From Sesamum alatum (lineage: Eukaryota; Streptophyta; Magnoliopsida; Lamiales; Pedaliaceae), in contig JACGWO010000010.1 of assembly GCA_034509735.1 (NCBI GenBank), positions 8,817,193-8,881,192 of the forward strand: a DNA stretch of 64,000 nt, read 5' to 3'. The translations under genes were made by a program, and so were the position numbers. This document shows, in pieces, positions 1-12,800 of the stretch (positions are counted from its first letter, which is position 1; each line of letters opens with the position of its first letter). The notes under the pieces are model-generated. The model ran no database searches. It saw only the letters and a program-made list of their open reading frames with translations, and was not told where the DNA came from.

Positions 1-1811
1 CTTCCAACACTCACTGCTGAGTCTACCGCATTAGACCGAACATATTCAAGGGGGTAACATACCTTCCCCACCAACTGATGGCAATGCCCTTATCGATACA
101 AGTTCTCCTTCCTTCCACGTTGAAGTACTTCCCATCAGCGCTTGCTTCCAGCCACAAGCACTGTCGGACTGTCCAGCCTCGCGACCATCATTTTTATCAA
201 TGATTCCATACTCGTCTTTTTCCCCAGCTCAGCTCCACATATATTTGTACCTTAGCCCATCTTTTGGTCATCTCCTTTTGCATCCTCTTAATGTCCAAAA
301 CCTGGCTATACGAGTAGAATGTGACCATCCCTATGATGGACTACATTTCGACGACCCTGCCTCAACCACCTTTGAATTCTTTTCTGCCTTAGTGTCCCCT
401 TTGCTAAACTCCACCTTCACAAACGTAGGATGGCTACCACCTGCAATGCTACTTAACCAAGGAAGTATTCCACTTTAGCTAAAATAAAGAAATCATTACC
501 CAAAATAACATCAAAGTCATCCAACAAACTCACCATTACGTCACACTTCCCCTGCCACGGTCCTATCCTCATATCTGTGTTAGCAACCCCGCTTACTGGA
601 ACTGCTTTTGGAATTGACAGCCTTAACCCAACTATCACAAGGTTTAATGTCCAACCCCGACTTTTGAATGTTCCGGTTAGAAATAAAGTTGTGCGTGGCG
701 TCCGTGTCCACTATTTCTTTACATCTTACCGTTAATTAGGCCTATCACCATCATCAGACCCTTGTTGCATGATTTCCCACATGCACGAGATTCTGCTTGC
801 ATTCCAGTCAGCATTTGCATTGCCCCAACCTGAGTTCAGGCAATCCCAGATCCGGTGTTCAGTACTCCCATAAACGAAACAACCAGCCCTCAACCTATCT
901 GCCACCACACGAGGCTCAAAAGTTTCAGTCACCACTTTCTTAGATCTCTCCTTCTTCTTGAACTTCTTACCGAACTTCTCCTTGTTGTTCCTTATATCAT
1001 CCTTCCCCTGATTGAGGTCATTCATGACTCTAAAGTCCACTAAACGATCGATTGCAACGGTGGAAAATCTTGACACCTTGCCTGTGCAATTCCGTTTATA
1101 CCCAAGGTTGTAATCCAACCATAAATTTGAACAAATTGTCCTCCTCAGACATATCCCTCACATCCAACATTAGTGAGCCAAATTCCTTGACAAACTTGTA
1201 AATGGTCCCTATGTGCCTCAAGTTTCATAGGGAATCCTGGAAACCTCAGCACCTCCTAGGTCTCAATCAGCTCTTAGTTTGCACTGGCAATGCTAATCGG
1301 GAAAGCCACCACAACTTGGCATCCTCGGTGAGAGACATACTTGGTATAGAGACTTTTTCGGCATCCAGCACCCTTGCCGCATAAAAATCTGCCTCCATGT
1401 CCTACAATAAGTTCTTAATTCTTTGGCGCCCCTATCACCCAAAGGGTTTGGGATCCGGGACTCGAACCTTCAACGTAATGGTACTCACGTCTGTACCACT
1501 GCCCACAACAACCTTCTTTACCATATTCAGTTTTGTATTCAAGGCCCCAAACTTCATCTCAACAATGTCTGTAAAGCACCTAGCATCCTCAGCCATTGAC
1601 ACTGTCCTTTCCTCCACGAACTACAACAACCTTCGACCGTCGTATTCTGTTGAATCAGGCACACTGTAGGGAGCTCCTACGGCCGACCCACAAGTTCTTC
1701 TATTTGCTGCAATCTCGCCCCCATGGCGCCTAAACAATTCCCAATCCCTATTTGGTATCCCATGCCAAACAATCGCCAATTCAGAGCCTTTCCAACTAGG
1801 CTCTGATATAA
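1..1811 (-). pseudogene. Ty3/gypsy gag-protease remnant
   Basis: Decayed internal part of a Ty3/gypsy LTR retrotransposon, read on the minus strand. From the primer-binding side (1799-1811) leftwards come gag-like sequence (about 1700-1120), a zinc-knuckle stretch (732-1118) and the retropepsin domain (about 720-453). The knuckle reads C-F-V-Y-G-S-T-E-H-R-I-W-D-C, so the second zinc cysteine is tyrosine. Near 685-710 the protease active-site segment reads D-T-D-A-T-H-N-F where gypsy elements have D-T-G-A-T, and the flap/C-terminal part ends in D-D-F-D-V-I-L-G-N-D. Frames are broken between these blocks. No reverse transcriptase is visible before the window edge. Family assignment is by motif order and recognition of the retropepsin signature. 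It is not functional. Confidence 0.75.
1799..1811 (-). other. Primer-binding site of the gypsy remnant
   Basis: On the minus strand the sequence next to the LTR end contains TATATCAGAGCC, close to the initiator-Met tRNA primer site TGGTATCAGAGC used by many plant LTR retroelements. It sits two bases inside the LTR terminus (CA on the minus strand, TG at 1814 on the plus strand). Confidence 0.6.
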
Positions 1812-1813
1812 AC

Positions 1814-2280
1814 TGTCACAGGGGATTTAATGCAACGAAAAATTACACACGCTCAATGTGCCGACTTAGTTTACAACAAGCTAGTCAGCCTTATCACACA
1901 CTCTCCCACTTGTGTATGTTTGGAGAGTTTGAATGAAAGTCGTCCACACAAGGTATGCAAGCAACAAGAATATCCAACAATTCAAGCAACACACTAATTA
2001 GAGGCAAATGCTCAACCTTATATTTTTATTCTTAAATTCAAAATACAAGGAACAAACTTACACACAGTGAACCCTCATTCAATCCTTACAAAAACACGTA
2101 AAAACCCATGGCCAAAACATAAAATACAACATGCAGTTGACATCCGCAACTACTAGGAAGAAACTGCTCTTCAGACTATCAATAACCGACCCACATTTCT
2201 GGACATCTTTGTAGTCACCTTCTGCTATGTAGATAGTCGATTTTCTATCCCTCAACCACATGTCACATGCTTCCCACATG
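1814..2280 (-). mobile_element. 5' LTR of gypsy remnant (outer boundary uncertain)
   Basis: The sequence beginning TGTCACAGGGG at 1814 (plus strand) abuts the primer-binding site and is the inner end of a minus-strand LTR. The outer end cannot be fixed because no second LTR lies in the window; 2280 is an estimate and the LTR may run to about 2360. No coding content. Confidence 0.45.
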
Positions 2281-2617
2281 GCATCTGCTTTAGCTTACGC
2301 AACCAATCGCCAAGACTCAACCTCTGCTAATAGTCGCCAAGACCTGCCGGCCATGTCAGCATGTCGTTAGGCCATCCGCTTGCACCTATTGCCAACCTTC
2401 TGAGTAATCCTACACATCGGGTGCAATCTACCGCACTGTCTATCAATTTGCCTAAGGATGTTGCGCAAGGTGCTGTCTGCGGGCATCGTCCCCGATTGTC
2501 CCTTCACATATGCACCCAACTTGGCCATGCACGCACATCATGCTCATACGCTTGGGGACTACCACTAAGTCCTGCAGACATACCCTAATACTGCCGAGAC
2601 ACAAGCCAGCAATGCAC
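2281..2617. other. Unclassified GC-richer repeat DNA, left part
   Basis: No recognisable gene. It has the same compositional character as 4836-5080 on the other side of the 2.2-kb insertion. A stretch near 4988-5060 resembles the first 60 bases of the window, so this is probably older retroelement DNA split by the insertion at 2623-4830. Confidence 0.3.
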
Positions 2618-2622
2618 ATAAT

Positions 2623-4830
2623 TGTTAGAATAGGTGACCAGAAAGCCAATACGTTTGGCATTTTGTAACATATTTGACAACTTGATGTAATGAATATTGT
2701 GTGATGAATCAAATGAGTACTCGTCACCAATGATACCTTCTTTGTTTTGCTCATTTTACATATGCTAAAATGGTGTTTTACTTATATCGCAACAAAGCCC
2801 ACATACCACGATTAACAACTCAAGCAGTTGGGCCGTGCATTGGATGGTGGTCATGAAACCAACTGATTAAGAGTTGGATCTGAAATGTTCCAAGTTGAGG
2901 ACCTCGAGACAGGGCATCGAGAGTCCTATAGAGACTTGCGTCAAGAGTCGTGTTCATTGGATGAGTGACATGTTTCTCGGCAACAAGCGTGGGACGTCTA
3001 CACGATCTTGATGGGTTGGTTGACTGGAGTCGAGCCGACTGGACTGACTCGCGGGGGATCATCATATGGAAGTCTTGAGGCTTGGTCGGTATGATTGGAT
3101 TTCCCCGATTCCGATAGTACGGGAGTAGTCCTCAGACTTGAGGAACCATGGCAATCACGTGCACAGGATGGATGTGTCTTGGATCTAGCGAGAGGTGATC
3201 ATTCTGTAAGATGATCATTATAAGCCTTGTCCAGTGCAATCAGAATGTGTAGCAAGGACGGTGGGTTCCAATAAGAGGATCCGTCCCCTGTCAGTATGTG
3301 ACAGAGGTATCTCCTATGCACTCGGAGACACGTACATGCTGTCTAAAGCTGTGGCCATAATGGTTGGTCGAATAGAGAATGGTTTCCTCTGTCAACACAA
3401 TGAGGCATGCGTAGTCTCGAGTATAGTCGAGGATGGGAACCGATGCCCAATTTCATACCCTAGACTAAGGCCGGGAGACGGTAGATGGAAGGACCGTACC
3501 CGTACAGAATCGACGCCTAAATGTTCACGCCAACATTCACCTAGTCTCTAGTGCCATGGATCGTTGCTAAACGGCCACCCATGGTAACGGGCCCTTGTGG
3601 GACACGGGCCCAAGTCTAATTGAGGGTGAACCTAAAGGGTCACACACAAATCACCGAGAAGGTTGAGAAATTGACTTGGAGTCAATTTCGAAGGATGAAT
3701 AAGTAATTGGATTACTTAAGGGATTGTCCATTGGATGGATGGGTCGATATTGTATCGGGCCCTCGTTTAATCGATAAATGAGATTTATCGATTAATATGG
3801 AAGTTGAGATGTTGGATATTTTAATTGGATTAAAAGATTAACAGGAATTATTTAAGTGGATATTAAATTAAATTGGATTTAATTTTGAGTTCGTCGTAAT
3901 TGGATTACGGTAAAACTCGGTCCGTTAAATTTTGACCCGAGAGGTGTATTAATTCCTATTTTAGAATAGGAAGAAGTTGGACTTCTTCCCTAAATAGGCA
4001 TGGCCGAAAATTGCCACCTTGGAGGGAGCAAAAATCGGCCATGTTGGATGCTAGGTGTTAGTTGACTTGTCTCTTTTGGTAAGAGACAAATCAACTCCAG
4101 TCAAGCCTTCCCCTTTTGGTATGATTTGATCGTACCTTAAAAGATGGTAGGCTTGATTGAAGAATTGATGGTGATTGATTGGGATGTATCTAGACATCCT
4201 TGGATGAACCTAGACACATTCCAATGATCACATTAATTATGTATATATATATGAGTTTAATACTCTAACACCTGTGTATGAGATTCATTATTCATCTTTT
4301 CTAGGAAAAGAAGAAGAAAATTCATCTCTCCCTCTCCTCCAACTTTCGGCCTCCTTTCTTCCTTTTACTAGGGTTCTTCATTTGATTTTGGATCACAGGA
4401 AAGAACAAAGTAAGTTTAAGAAGAACACTAATCAATAGTGTTTGTCTTCTTAATCAATTCCTTCTGAACCCGTTTTCTTCTAGCAAGGAAAATGAAGGTT
4501 TCTTTTGGTGTGGTGTGGATCACCTTTGGAGAGTTCATACGTTTGAACTTAGTGGATATTCCGGAGAGGAATGAAGCAAATAGCCGCGCGCACGTGAAAA
4601 CTACAAATGTAAGGTTTATTACGCTTTCGTAGTTTACCATTTCATCTATCTCTATGTTCGATATGTATGTTTTAATATTGATACATCCTACATCGAACGC
4701 CTGGTTGAACACCCAAGGGTACACCCTTTGGGATTTCACGATTATGCAATTTTAATTTACGCATTTTTTTCGTCCCTCGCTTTCGCTCGCGCTCCCGGGC
4801 GGATCCGCTTGTTCCTTTAATATGCCAACA
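2623..4830 (+). mobile_element. Probable solo LTR, copia-like
   Basis: A 2.2-kb block starting TGTTAGAATAGG and ending ATGCCAACA, i.e. with the TG...CA termini of an LTR. It has no long ORF. Around 4241-4330 there is a TATA-like stretch, then a pyrimidine-rich leader (4322-4380). It ends in GGATCCGCTTGTTCCTTT, a sequence type I associate with long plant copia LTRs. No primer site or polypurine tract is attached, which suggests a solo LTR. Flanking pentamers are ATAAT and ATTAA, not an exact target duplication, so boundaries are provisional. Confidence 0.45.
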
Positions 4831-4835
4831 ATTAA

Positions 4836-5599
4836 CTACCGACACCCCAAATGTGCCCAGGGTCTGCACGTCCATCGATCATCCAGCCTGCTGTGTGTCG
4901 TCACTCTACATTCCTCAACCGAGAACCATGTTGCCCATTAGCCCAATGTCATGGCACCAAAACTCGCATATGCCTCATGTCGTCCCCTATTGACACTCAC
5001 TGTGAGTCTAGTGCACATGCCTCCCGCACTAGAGTGAACGACATTTCAAAGGGTAGCAGCAAGTATAATGAAACTCTCTAGGTTTATGATGGGCTGGATT
5101 GGGTTTTCTATTTTAGCTTAATAAAAACTATTAGTTACTTGATCACATGTATAGATCAAATTATGAATAAGAGGGTATTTGTTGAATTTATTTAAAATAT
5201 CTTATAAGGTCAAATGTGGTACAAGATATTTTTAAAACTTATAAAATGATCGATCTTATTTTAGATGATAAGCGCTTGAGGTGTTTGGATAAAGTAGAAT
5301 TATGAACTTTATAATATGTTACTAATGAAAAATTTGTAATTCATTTAAAGAAAATTGAGCTGACTTGTTAAGATTTTTAAAATAAGTTGGGAACTCTTAT
5401 CTTTTTTAAGGGAGCTTATTAGCTTGTGACATTTTATTTTTGGATCTTAGAAACTCATTTTCTAGAAAATATTACAGAATCAATTGATAAGATGTATAGA
5501 AGGGAAAAACTTAAGGTGGGATGCAAGTTGTACATCTCTATCATCTATACATCCCACTAACCCCTAACTAAGATATGTTTTCCAAGTCTAATAAGAAAT

Positions 5600-5641
<42 letters not shown>

Positions 5642-6480
5642 AATTTATCTATTTTCGAAAAGAACTCTAAGGGATTTGGAGTAGAGACGTAAAAGAAAAT
5701 GCCAGTTGCCTTCTTTGGAAGGATGTTGATGCCACAATATTGCCACAAATTTCATAAGAATTGTTTAACACCCATAGAGCAGCCCACTAAGCTAGATTTA
5801 GAGGATCAAGCCCATTTAAAATAATGGCCCAGCAAGAGAAGCCAAGAAGTAACCCAACAAAGTAGCAAGGCCCCTCAACTAGTGAGGTAGACTTTTAATT
5901 TGGGACTTGGCACAGAAATTTCACTCTATTTGCAGTAAGTTCTACTTTTGTAGTGTAAATAAAGTTCGAAAAAAATTATAATTTTAGCTATAACTAGGAA
6001 ATGTTGAAACGAAAGTACAAAATAATTAACAAAAATTCAAATTAGATTGTTGGAGAAACAACTTAATACGTACAATCTTACCTGTAAGTTGCAGATATTG
6101 ATGGGGAAAAAAACAAACTCACAAGTTTTTGCTTAAATGAACTTAAACAGTTCAAAAGCATAAATTATATATCAAGACATCCATTTCTATTGCAAACATC
6201 CCTTTTAAGTTATGTTTTCTTGGGGAGGTGAGCAACTCTAAGCATCTGGATACCAAGTCAACATGAAATGCACATTCCTTAGTTACCAACATTACATTAT
6301 AGATACTACTAGTTTTACGAGTAAACATACCACACAAATGTCCGGGCTAACGAGACAAACCTGTTTTCTGAGCATCAACTGCAACCGTCCCTTCAACTTT
6401 GATTTGCTTTATTAACACAACAGCAAAATAAATAGTAAATGAAACGGCAACAATTTGTACATTTACACAGTATCATCAAT
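4836..6480. other. Intergenic DNA downstream of VPS35
   Basis: 4836-5080 is repeat-like. The rest is AT-rich, without a recognisable gene, and contains a 37-base A run at 5602-5638. Roughly 6480-6802 should include the 3' UTR of the minus-strand VPS35 gene, but no single poly(A) signal stands out. Confidence 0.4.
5602..5638 (+). repeat. Poly(A) tract of 37 bases
   Basis: An uninterrupted run of A visible in the sequence. No retroposon body or target duplication could be recognised beside it, so it may be a simple homopolymer. Confidence 0.9.
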
Positions 6481-6802
6481 TCAAATCAATGAGCAACACG
6501 GTTTTCTGTGAAAAAAAAAACTCATATAGTGAGGAAATTACAGACAAATTATGTACCACTTGTTTATCGCGACTCTTTTTCAACAATTCGGACATACGAC
6601 TGCAGTCAAATATCAGTTCAAAAGTTTTACTACAGTTATCAACATTCTATAGCAGGCCTCCAAGGATGTTAGAATGAGCGAAGTCAGCATTTAATTCAGC
6701 TCAAAAGTAGAGCTGGCAAATTCTATTGGTGTTAAAAATGAACAAACCAAAATCGACCAGTAATAACTGCTACTAATTTCACTTCTTTAGAACCTGTGTA
6801 AA

Positions 6803-9800
6803 TTACACCTTGATGAGCTCATATCTCTCCCCCACTGCACCACCTTTTTTCCTTCTGGAACTGTATGTACCGTAATGTACTTGCAAGAAAAGCATCTGCT
6901 GCTGGATCTGATGGTGCATTTTCACCGTTCATCTCGCTTCTGATCAATTCAATCAGGTCCTGGATCGATTCAACAGTTATCTGCGAGACCCCCTTCTCGT
7001 AGAAATAGAGATATCTAACAATGATCAAATGAAAAGGCAATGAATATTCTCTCCAAAATATAAGGATAAATATAAGGTCAAGTATATGAGTTGCGGTCAT
7101 CACTTGTTCAGTATCTCTATAAAGAGTACGACTGATCCGCCGCTGCCTCTAGTTGCATTGGCCATTTGTTGAACAGCATTTGCAATTCTTAAGGCACGCT
7201 TTAAGCAAAGCAATACCCTAAAGGAACATTGAACAATACATAAGATTGAGAAAGGAAAAAAATAAAATGTTAAAATAGATAAAGACCCTTCAGAAATTCA
7301 ATCAATATCTCAATGGCCTCCTACAGATGCCAAAATTATAATCAACGCACCTCTCTCCATCTCTGATCCTGTCGTGTTCATCAAGCCAGAACAGGTGTGA
7401 ACATGCATAGACAGCTCTACACTGGTCGGGCTTCTTCAACAGCTTCGCAGAATACTGGAGAAGGAATAGGAAGGATAAAAAGATATGCTCATACTTACGG
7501 TACCAACAAATAAGAGTCTTAAATATACTAGGACAACAAGAGTAAGTTGACACAGCATCGACCCATATTTAACTGGGTTGACATCTGGCTATATTATGAC
7601 TACATAGGCTTACAATAATTTACCCCTGTAGCCTTGTGCGTCAATGCGTCTCTATTCTCAACACCGAAGACATGCATCCTCTGAAGTGTTCCTATTATTA
7701 GATGTATGCATGTCACCTGAGATTTTGAATCCTATAGAGAAGTAATCCAGGCAGAGGTGAGCAAACATGGCGTTAATTCACAATACGCCAAACTAAGAAA
7801 TTTATTTGCTGCCATTCAAAAGAATATGACAAGGGGACCTGAAAGTTTACCGTGATTTCTTCTTCATACAAAATATAAGCTTGGGTGAAAAATTCATATG
7901 CAACAGGTTCGAGATCACAGTCATTTGCCGCCTGAGATTAAGCAACTTAGCAACCACAGCTAGGACAAAATATAGAGACACCCATCTAAGATTCCAGGTT
8001 AAGACAAAGTACCTCAGCACACTGCAGATACAACCCTAGAGCCAACTCAGGTACTGGTATACTTGACAGCGACTCAATTATCTACAGTAAAGATGAGATG
8101 TTATTGCCATCTGTTATTATAAGGTTGAAGGAGGTACTCACAGCAGAAAAGGATCACACAGAAATTCCCAGTTGAAATAGCAGTCAGAAGATCTCTATTG
8201 AGATAGCTGTGGTCAAAGTAAAAGCAACAGTTGGATGCATCCAAATACGAGAAAATTGAGGAAAAATTTTTAAGTGAACTTTACCTACGAAGTGGTGAAT
8301 AGAAACTTTATTAAAAGAAATCAATTATAAGTATCAGAAGGATATCAGAACCACAATGAAATAATATTCGGAACAGCCAAAGCAAGGTCAATGGCCAAGA
8401 TACCGGCCAAAGAACAACATAGAATATATGAATCAATTGCAAGGAAAAACCACTAGTACCTGTGTCACTATCTGAAAGATCTTCTTTGGTGTAGTTGATG
8501 CATCATTTCCTGATACACTTTCATCCTGACCTTCCAGTCGCCTTACCAACTGAAGAAGATATAGAAACATCAGATAGTGTAAACACATCCCCTCAATTTA
8601 TCCAACACGCATGGAAAAAGGTATATAGTTATAAATTCTAATGTTGTCACTTCCAGCTCTTTCCCATTCTAGATATCCAATCACAAACAAATATTAAAGA
8701 GTTGAAACTAGCAATATCTCCTCATCAAAGAAGCACCAGAATTTTAGTGCTTCTTTTAACCGCTAACCATTATATGAATGGAAGCAAAATTGTGGGATCA
8801 GTGATGCAGTACCTTTTGCATTGAAATTTTAATTCAACTTGTCTTTAGTTTGTTGAGGAGAAAAACAGACTAATTCAATTCCAAAATTCTCAAGTTCACA
8901 ATTGCCTGTCCTATTCATCCTCTGAAGCCCTTGCACAACCCATCCATTCAGAAGAAGTGTATCAATTCAATTACTTTACAAGCTACCTCTATCTCATGAG
9001 CTTATAAACAGCCACTAGCACAATCCTCCACTACTCTCAATTCAGCCCCTGATACAATCGTACCATAAACAATATGTTATTTTAAAAAAATCTTGCCACA
9101 AGACATCAACAGCTTCCATAAGTTCTATCCTCCACCATGTCCATGGATTGCCACTTATTCTCACTCTACTTTAAACACGGCAGCAACCTTTTCAAATGAA
9201 ATTCGGCCTCCAAGAAAATATCCATGCATAGACTTTTCAAATACCAAGAATGATGATGATGAATTCATGGAAGGATGATAAATTTAAACCCTAGCAACAT
9301 AGTTACTAAATACGTAACACATCATAAATGTTGTGGTGGGCGGTTGGTAACTGTAGTTCACTGTTGACCTTGGTGACCACATAAATCAGGATCAGAGAAG
9401 GTTGGTCCTGCAGGCTGAATGCAGGGTCAGGTTAAACAGGTTAAGGAGAACTCAAGGTTAAGAACAATGGAGGTCCAGCTGAGGCAAGTGGCAGAAATTG
9501 ATGAAGATGAGTGAAAAATGGAGGCATGCGATTATAATTATGCAAACTATAAAATTCCTGGCAGTTAAATTTTGACTAGATTTCTAAAATGAGTCACATC
9601 TCCAACATCCCATTTTGCGCATGTCAATCCAAAGATTTTGAAACTTTTTTCCACATTTATGCATTTTCATCAAATACCTAAAGATATAGAGAATCATTTA
9701 TTGTAATTTAAAATGCCATTTCATACACAGTTTTAATTCCAAAACTGAAGCGAAACTCTACCTTAATGTATCATACAGGAAAGAACATGAAAACTTTCCC

Positions 9801-12800
9801 CCCGTGATTCTTGTGCTACAACTTATCATGTTTCGGATGAAAAGGGTGTAACAAAACATTGAAGTAAACTAATTACCCTCTGGTCAGCTGACACCTCACA
9901 AATAGGCCTTTTTACTTAACATTCTAGGTATCAGTAGAGCAAATGACGTTTCTCATGAAACTACACAACCATATTTAGCTGGTGAAATTTATGAAGATTA
10001 TGTACTAGAAAACCTTACCTTCAGAATAAATTATGTCTTGATGCTCACAGGCTAATCTTGACTAAAAACTCACAAGTACTAGAGTCCCCGTAAACTGTTT
10101 GTCGTTTGTCACTAGGTAATGGAGATAACATAACATGTTTTCATGCTTCTCTAAACTAAGAACAGACTGCATTACTATAGATGAACAGCAGCAGCCATCA
10201 ATGCATACATTGATCCTAGGCAATGTGAACCCATGATCATTTTCAGATGGCTTCTAATCTTTGTGCTCGGGAGGATCAAGTATAAAATAGGAAAATGAAT
10301 AAGCTGGAAAAACCATATACCTTTAGGGAACTGAATATAAGTGGAGGGACTGTAAATGGAAGCCTCTGCCGTCCTCCAGTCAAAATATGCTTCCTCACAG
10401 TATGGATGATCTGAAAGTCAACAAGCAGATGACTATCATGAAATGGAAGCAGCAAATATAGACAATTTTGCTATATAGTTACAGCCAAGTCAACTTCAAC
10501 TAAAAACATATACAGGAAGATCATTTCCTGGAAAAACGTAAGAAAGATAATACACTAAATCAAGAAGAGTCTATACGGTGTCAAAATAAAAGAAACACAA
10601 GAATGTGAAGGAAAAAGCAAATAATCAATAAAAATGAGAACAGTGACGAATAACTAAGACGGGGAAATATTCTAAGCATGTTGTCTCACTATATGGATTA
10701 TGGATTTACCTCAAGTTGATTTCATTGCAAATGAGGTTTGATACTTTTTACCAATTCAATATTATATAAAAATATTAGGTTATCATCTGTGTGATGTTCG
10801 ACATTATCACAAACAAAAATTACAGTCAATGTGACATAGTCATATATGCAATCTGTCATAGCTTAAACAGTGATAAGTATAGGCCTGGGGTCAACTGGCA
10901 GCAAAGGATGCTTGCCCAGTCTTAAAACTTCTTGTCATGCCCAGTCCTAATGCACATGCATCAATGGCACACTCAATAGCGAAAAATGAGAAAAGTTTGG
11001 ATGACACGTGCCACGTAATCAGGTAAACATTGTAACTGGTAGGGGTATGTACCTATCCTGAGGTGATATTGAGAAATAAAGAATGATCAAAAATACAAAA
11101 CTGGCAACAAACATTGATCAACAGGGCTTACAGTACCAATCATTCAGAATGTGCTTTCAAATGACAACGTGGTTAAGCAGATAATAGATCAATGGCTTGT
11201 ATAGATATTTTTTTAAGTATAAAGTTGCATAAAATGTCATTTTTAATCCTCAATTACAGAGGAATAAATTATCCTGAAAAAATACTGATACCACATACAA
11301 CCTGAAGTCCATAAGTTTTTAGGTCATGATGCAATTGCAGGTATATATGTAGGGGGATTTTAGGAAAAGAGGAATAAAGAAAGAAAGCCACTTTGCAGTT
11401 CACATTAGAAATATGTCCTACAACTTGTCAACTACAGAGCATTTTTGGTCAAACAAGGCTTTTGTAGTAGACTCCGACATCATAGGAGGGTCTGACATTG
11501 TATATATGCCAGTCATAGAACTCCAGACTCATCTCAAAAATTGTTCTAGTTTCCTGATGAGCTCTTCTAATTTTTTTCGGACCTTTCCGTGTAGACACAC
11601 CAACTTGACTCTATGTCAGAAAACATGGATAAGTATTTGCAATGCTTATTTCAGGCACCACATGCAATATTTGAACAATTGAATGGCCTCAATATGAGAT
11701 GGTCTTTGCAGCCTATATGGTAACTGACAATAGAGTCCCCCATGACTTCCATGATAGTCCTCCTTATTAAGATCAAGATTCTGTCCCTTTAGCAATGTGT
11801 GTGTGTGTGTGCACATGCATGTGAAAAATCATGAACCCAAAGAAACTACAAATTGCAAACCGTAGTTGTGTGAGCAAAAATGGGAGTGGCTAACTACAGA
11901 ACACACTGCAGGATGAGCGCTCGACTCCTAGTATGAGGAATTTTCACCACTGAAATCAGTGAATTACATCATTGGCGTTGCTGACTGGATTAACTCATTG
12001 ATTAATTATTTTTCGTATGTCTATTTAATTTGCAGTTTTTCTGGTGAGGAGGCTCATGAACTCGGGGAGTATGGGGTATTGCTTCTTCTGAATTGCAAAA
12101 TTTAGCAAGACGAAAAAGGAGACAAAAAGATTTTGAACCCTTTCCTGCTCGGGTATAGAGGGCAACAAGAGAAAAAGGATAGCTGCTGAGGTACTGGTCC
12201 ATCCGATTATATCCATCATTGGAAACATATGAGACGATTGTACAGTTAAACTTAAGCACAGATAGATACCAACTTAAACAGTACATACCAGAGTTGCAAT
12301 GATAGAAAAAGTATGAGAAAACCTTACATCAGTTTTTGGCTAGCACAGGAATTGAAAAGTCGACAACAAAACCACACACTACCACAAAACAGAAGTGGTG
12401 GATCACTAAAAATAGTGATTACCTTCGACATCTCTTCTGGATCATCACTATGGAGCATTTGGATAAGACGTGCAACAGAGTTCTGTTCCTCTTTGAAGTC
12501 CTCTTCATCAAGCTGATAATACAAGACAAAAAACGTACCTCAGGGTAAAAGGTAATAGCAAAAAGGAATATAATGAAATAAAAGAAATGTTAGTTAAAGC
12601 CACGTATAACTCGATAGCAAACATCTTCCAGCACCTCATCATGAAGATCTTCATCTAAATCTCTAATGAGTCCCTTTATCAATTCAAACAGTGCATCCAC
12701 CTGTAGTACCAACAACTCCACGTCAAAGAGGAAGCTAAACTTCAACCAACTAAAGTAGATCAAGAAAACACATACCTTCTCAGCAGTTGAAATGCAAGTC

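Noticed and set aside
11801..11815. GT dinucleotide run in a VPS35 intron
   Set aside because: Ordinary short microsatellite with no sign of function.
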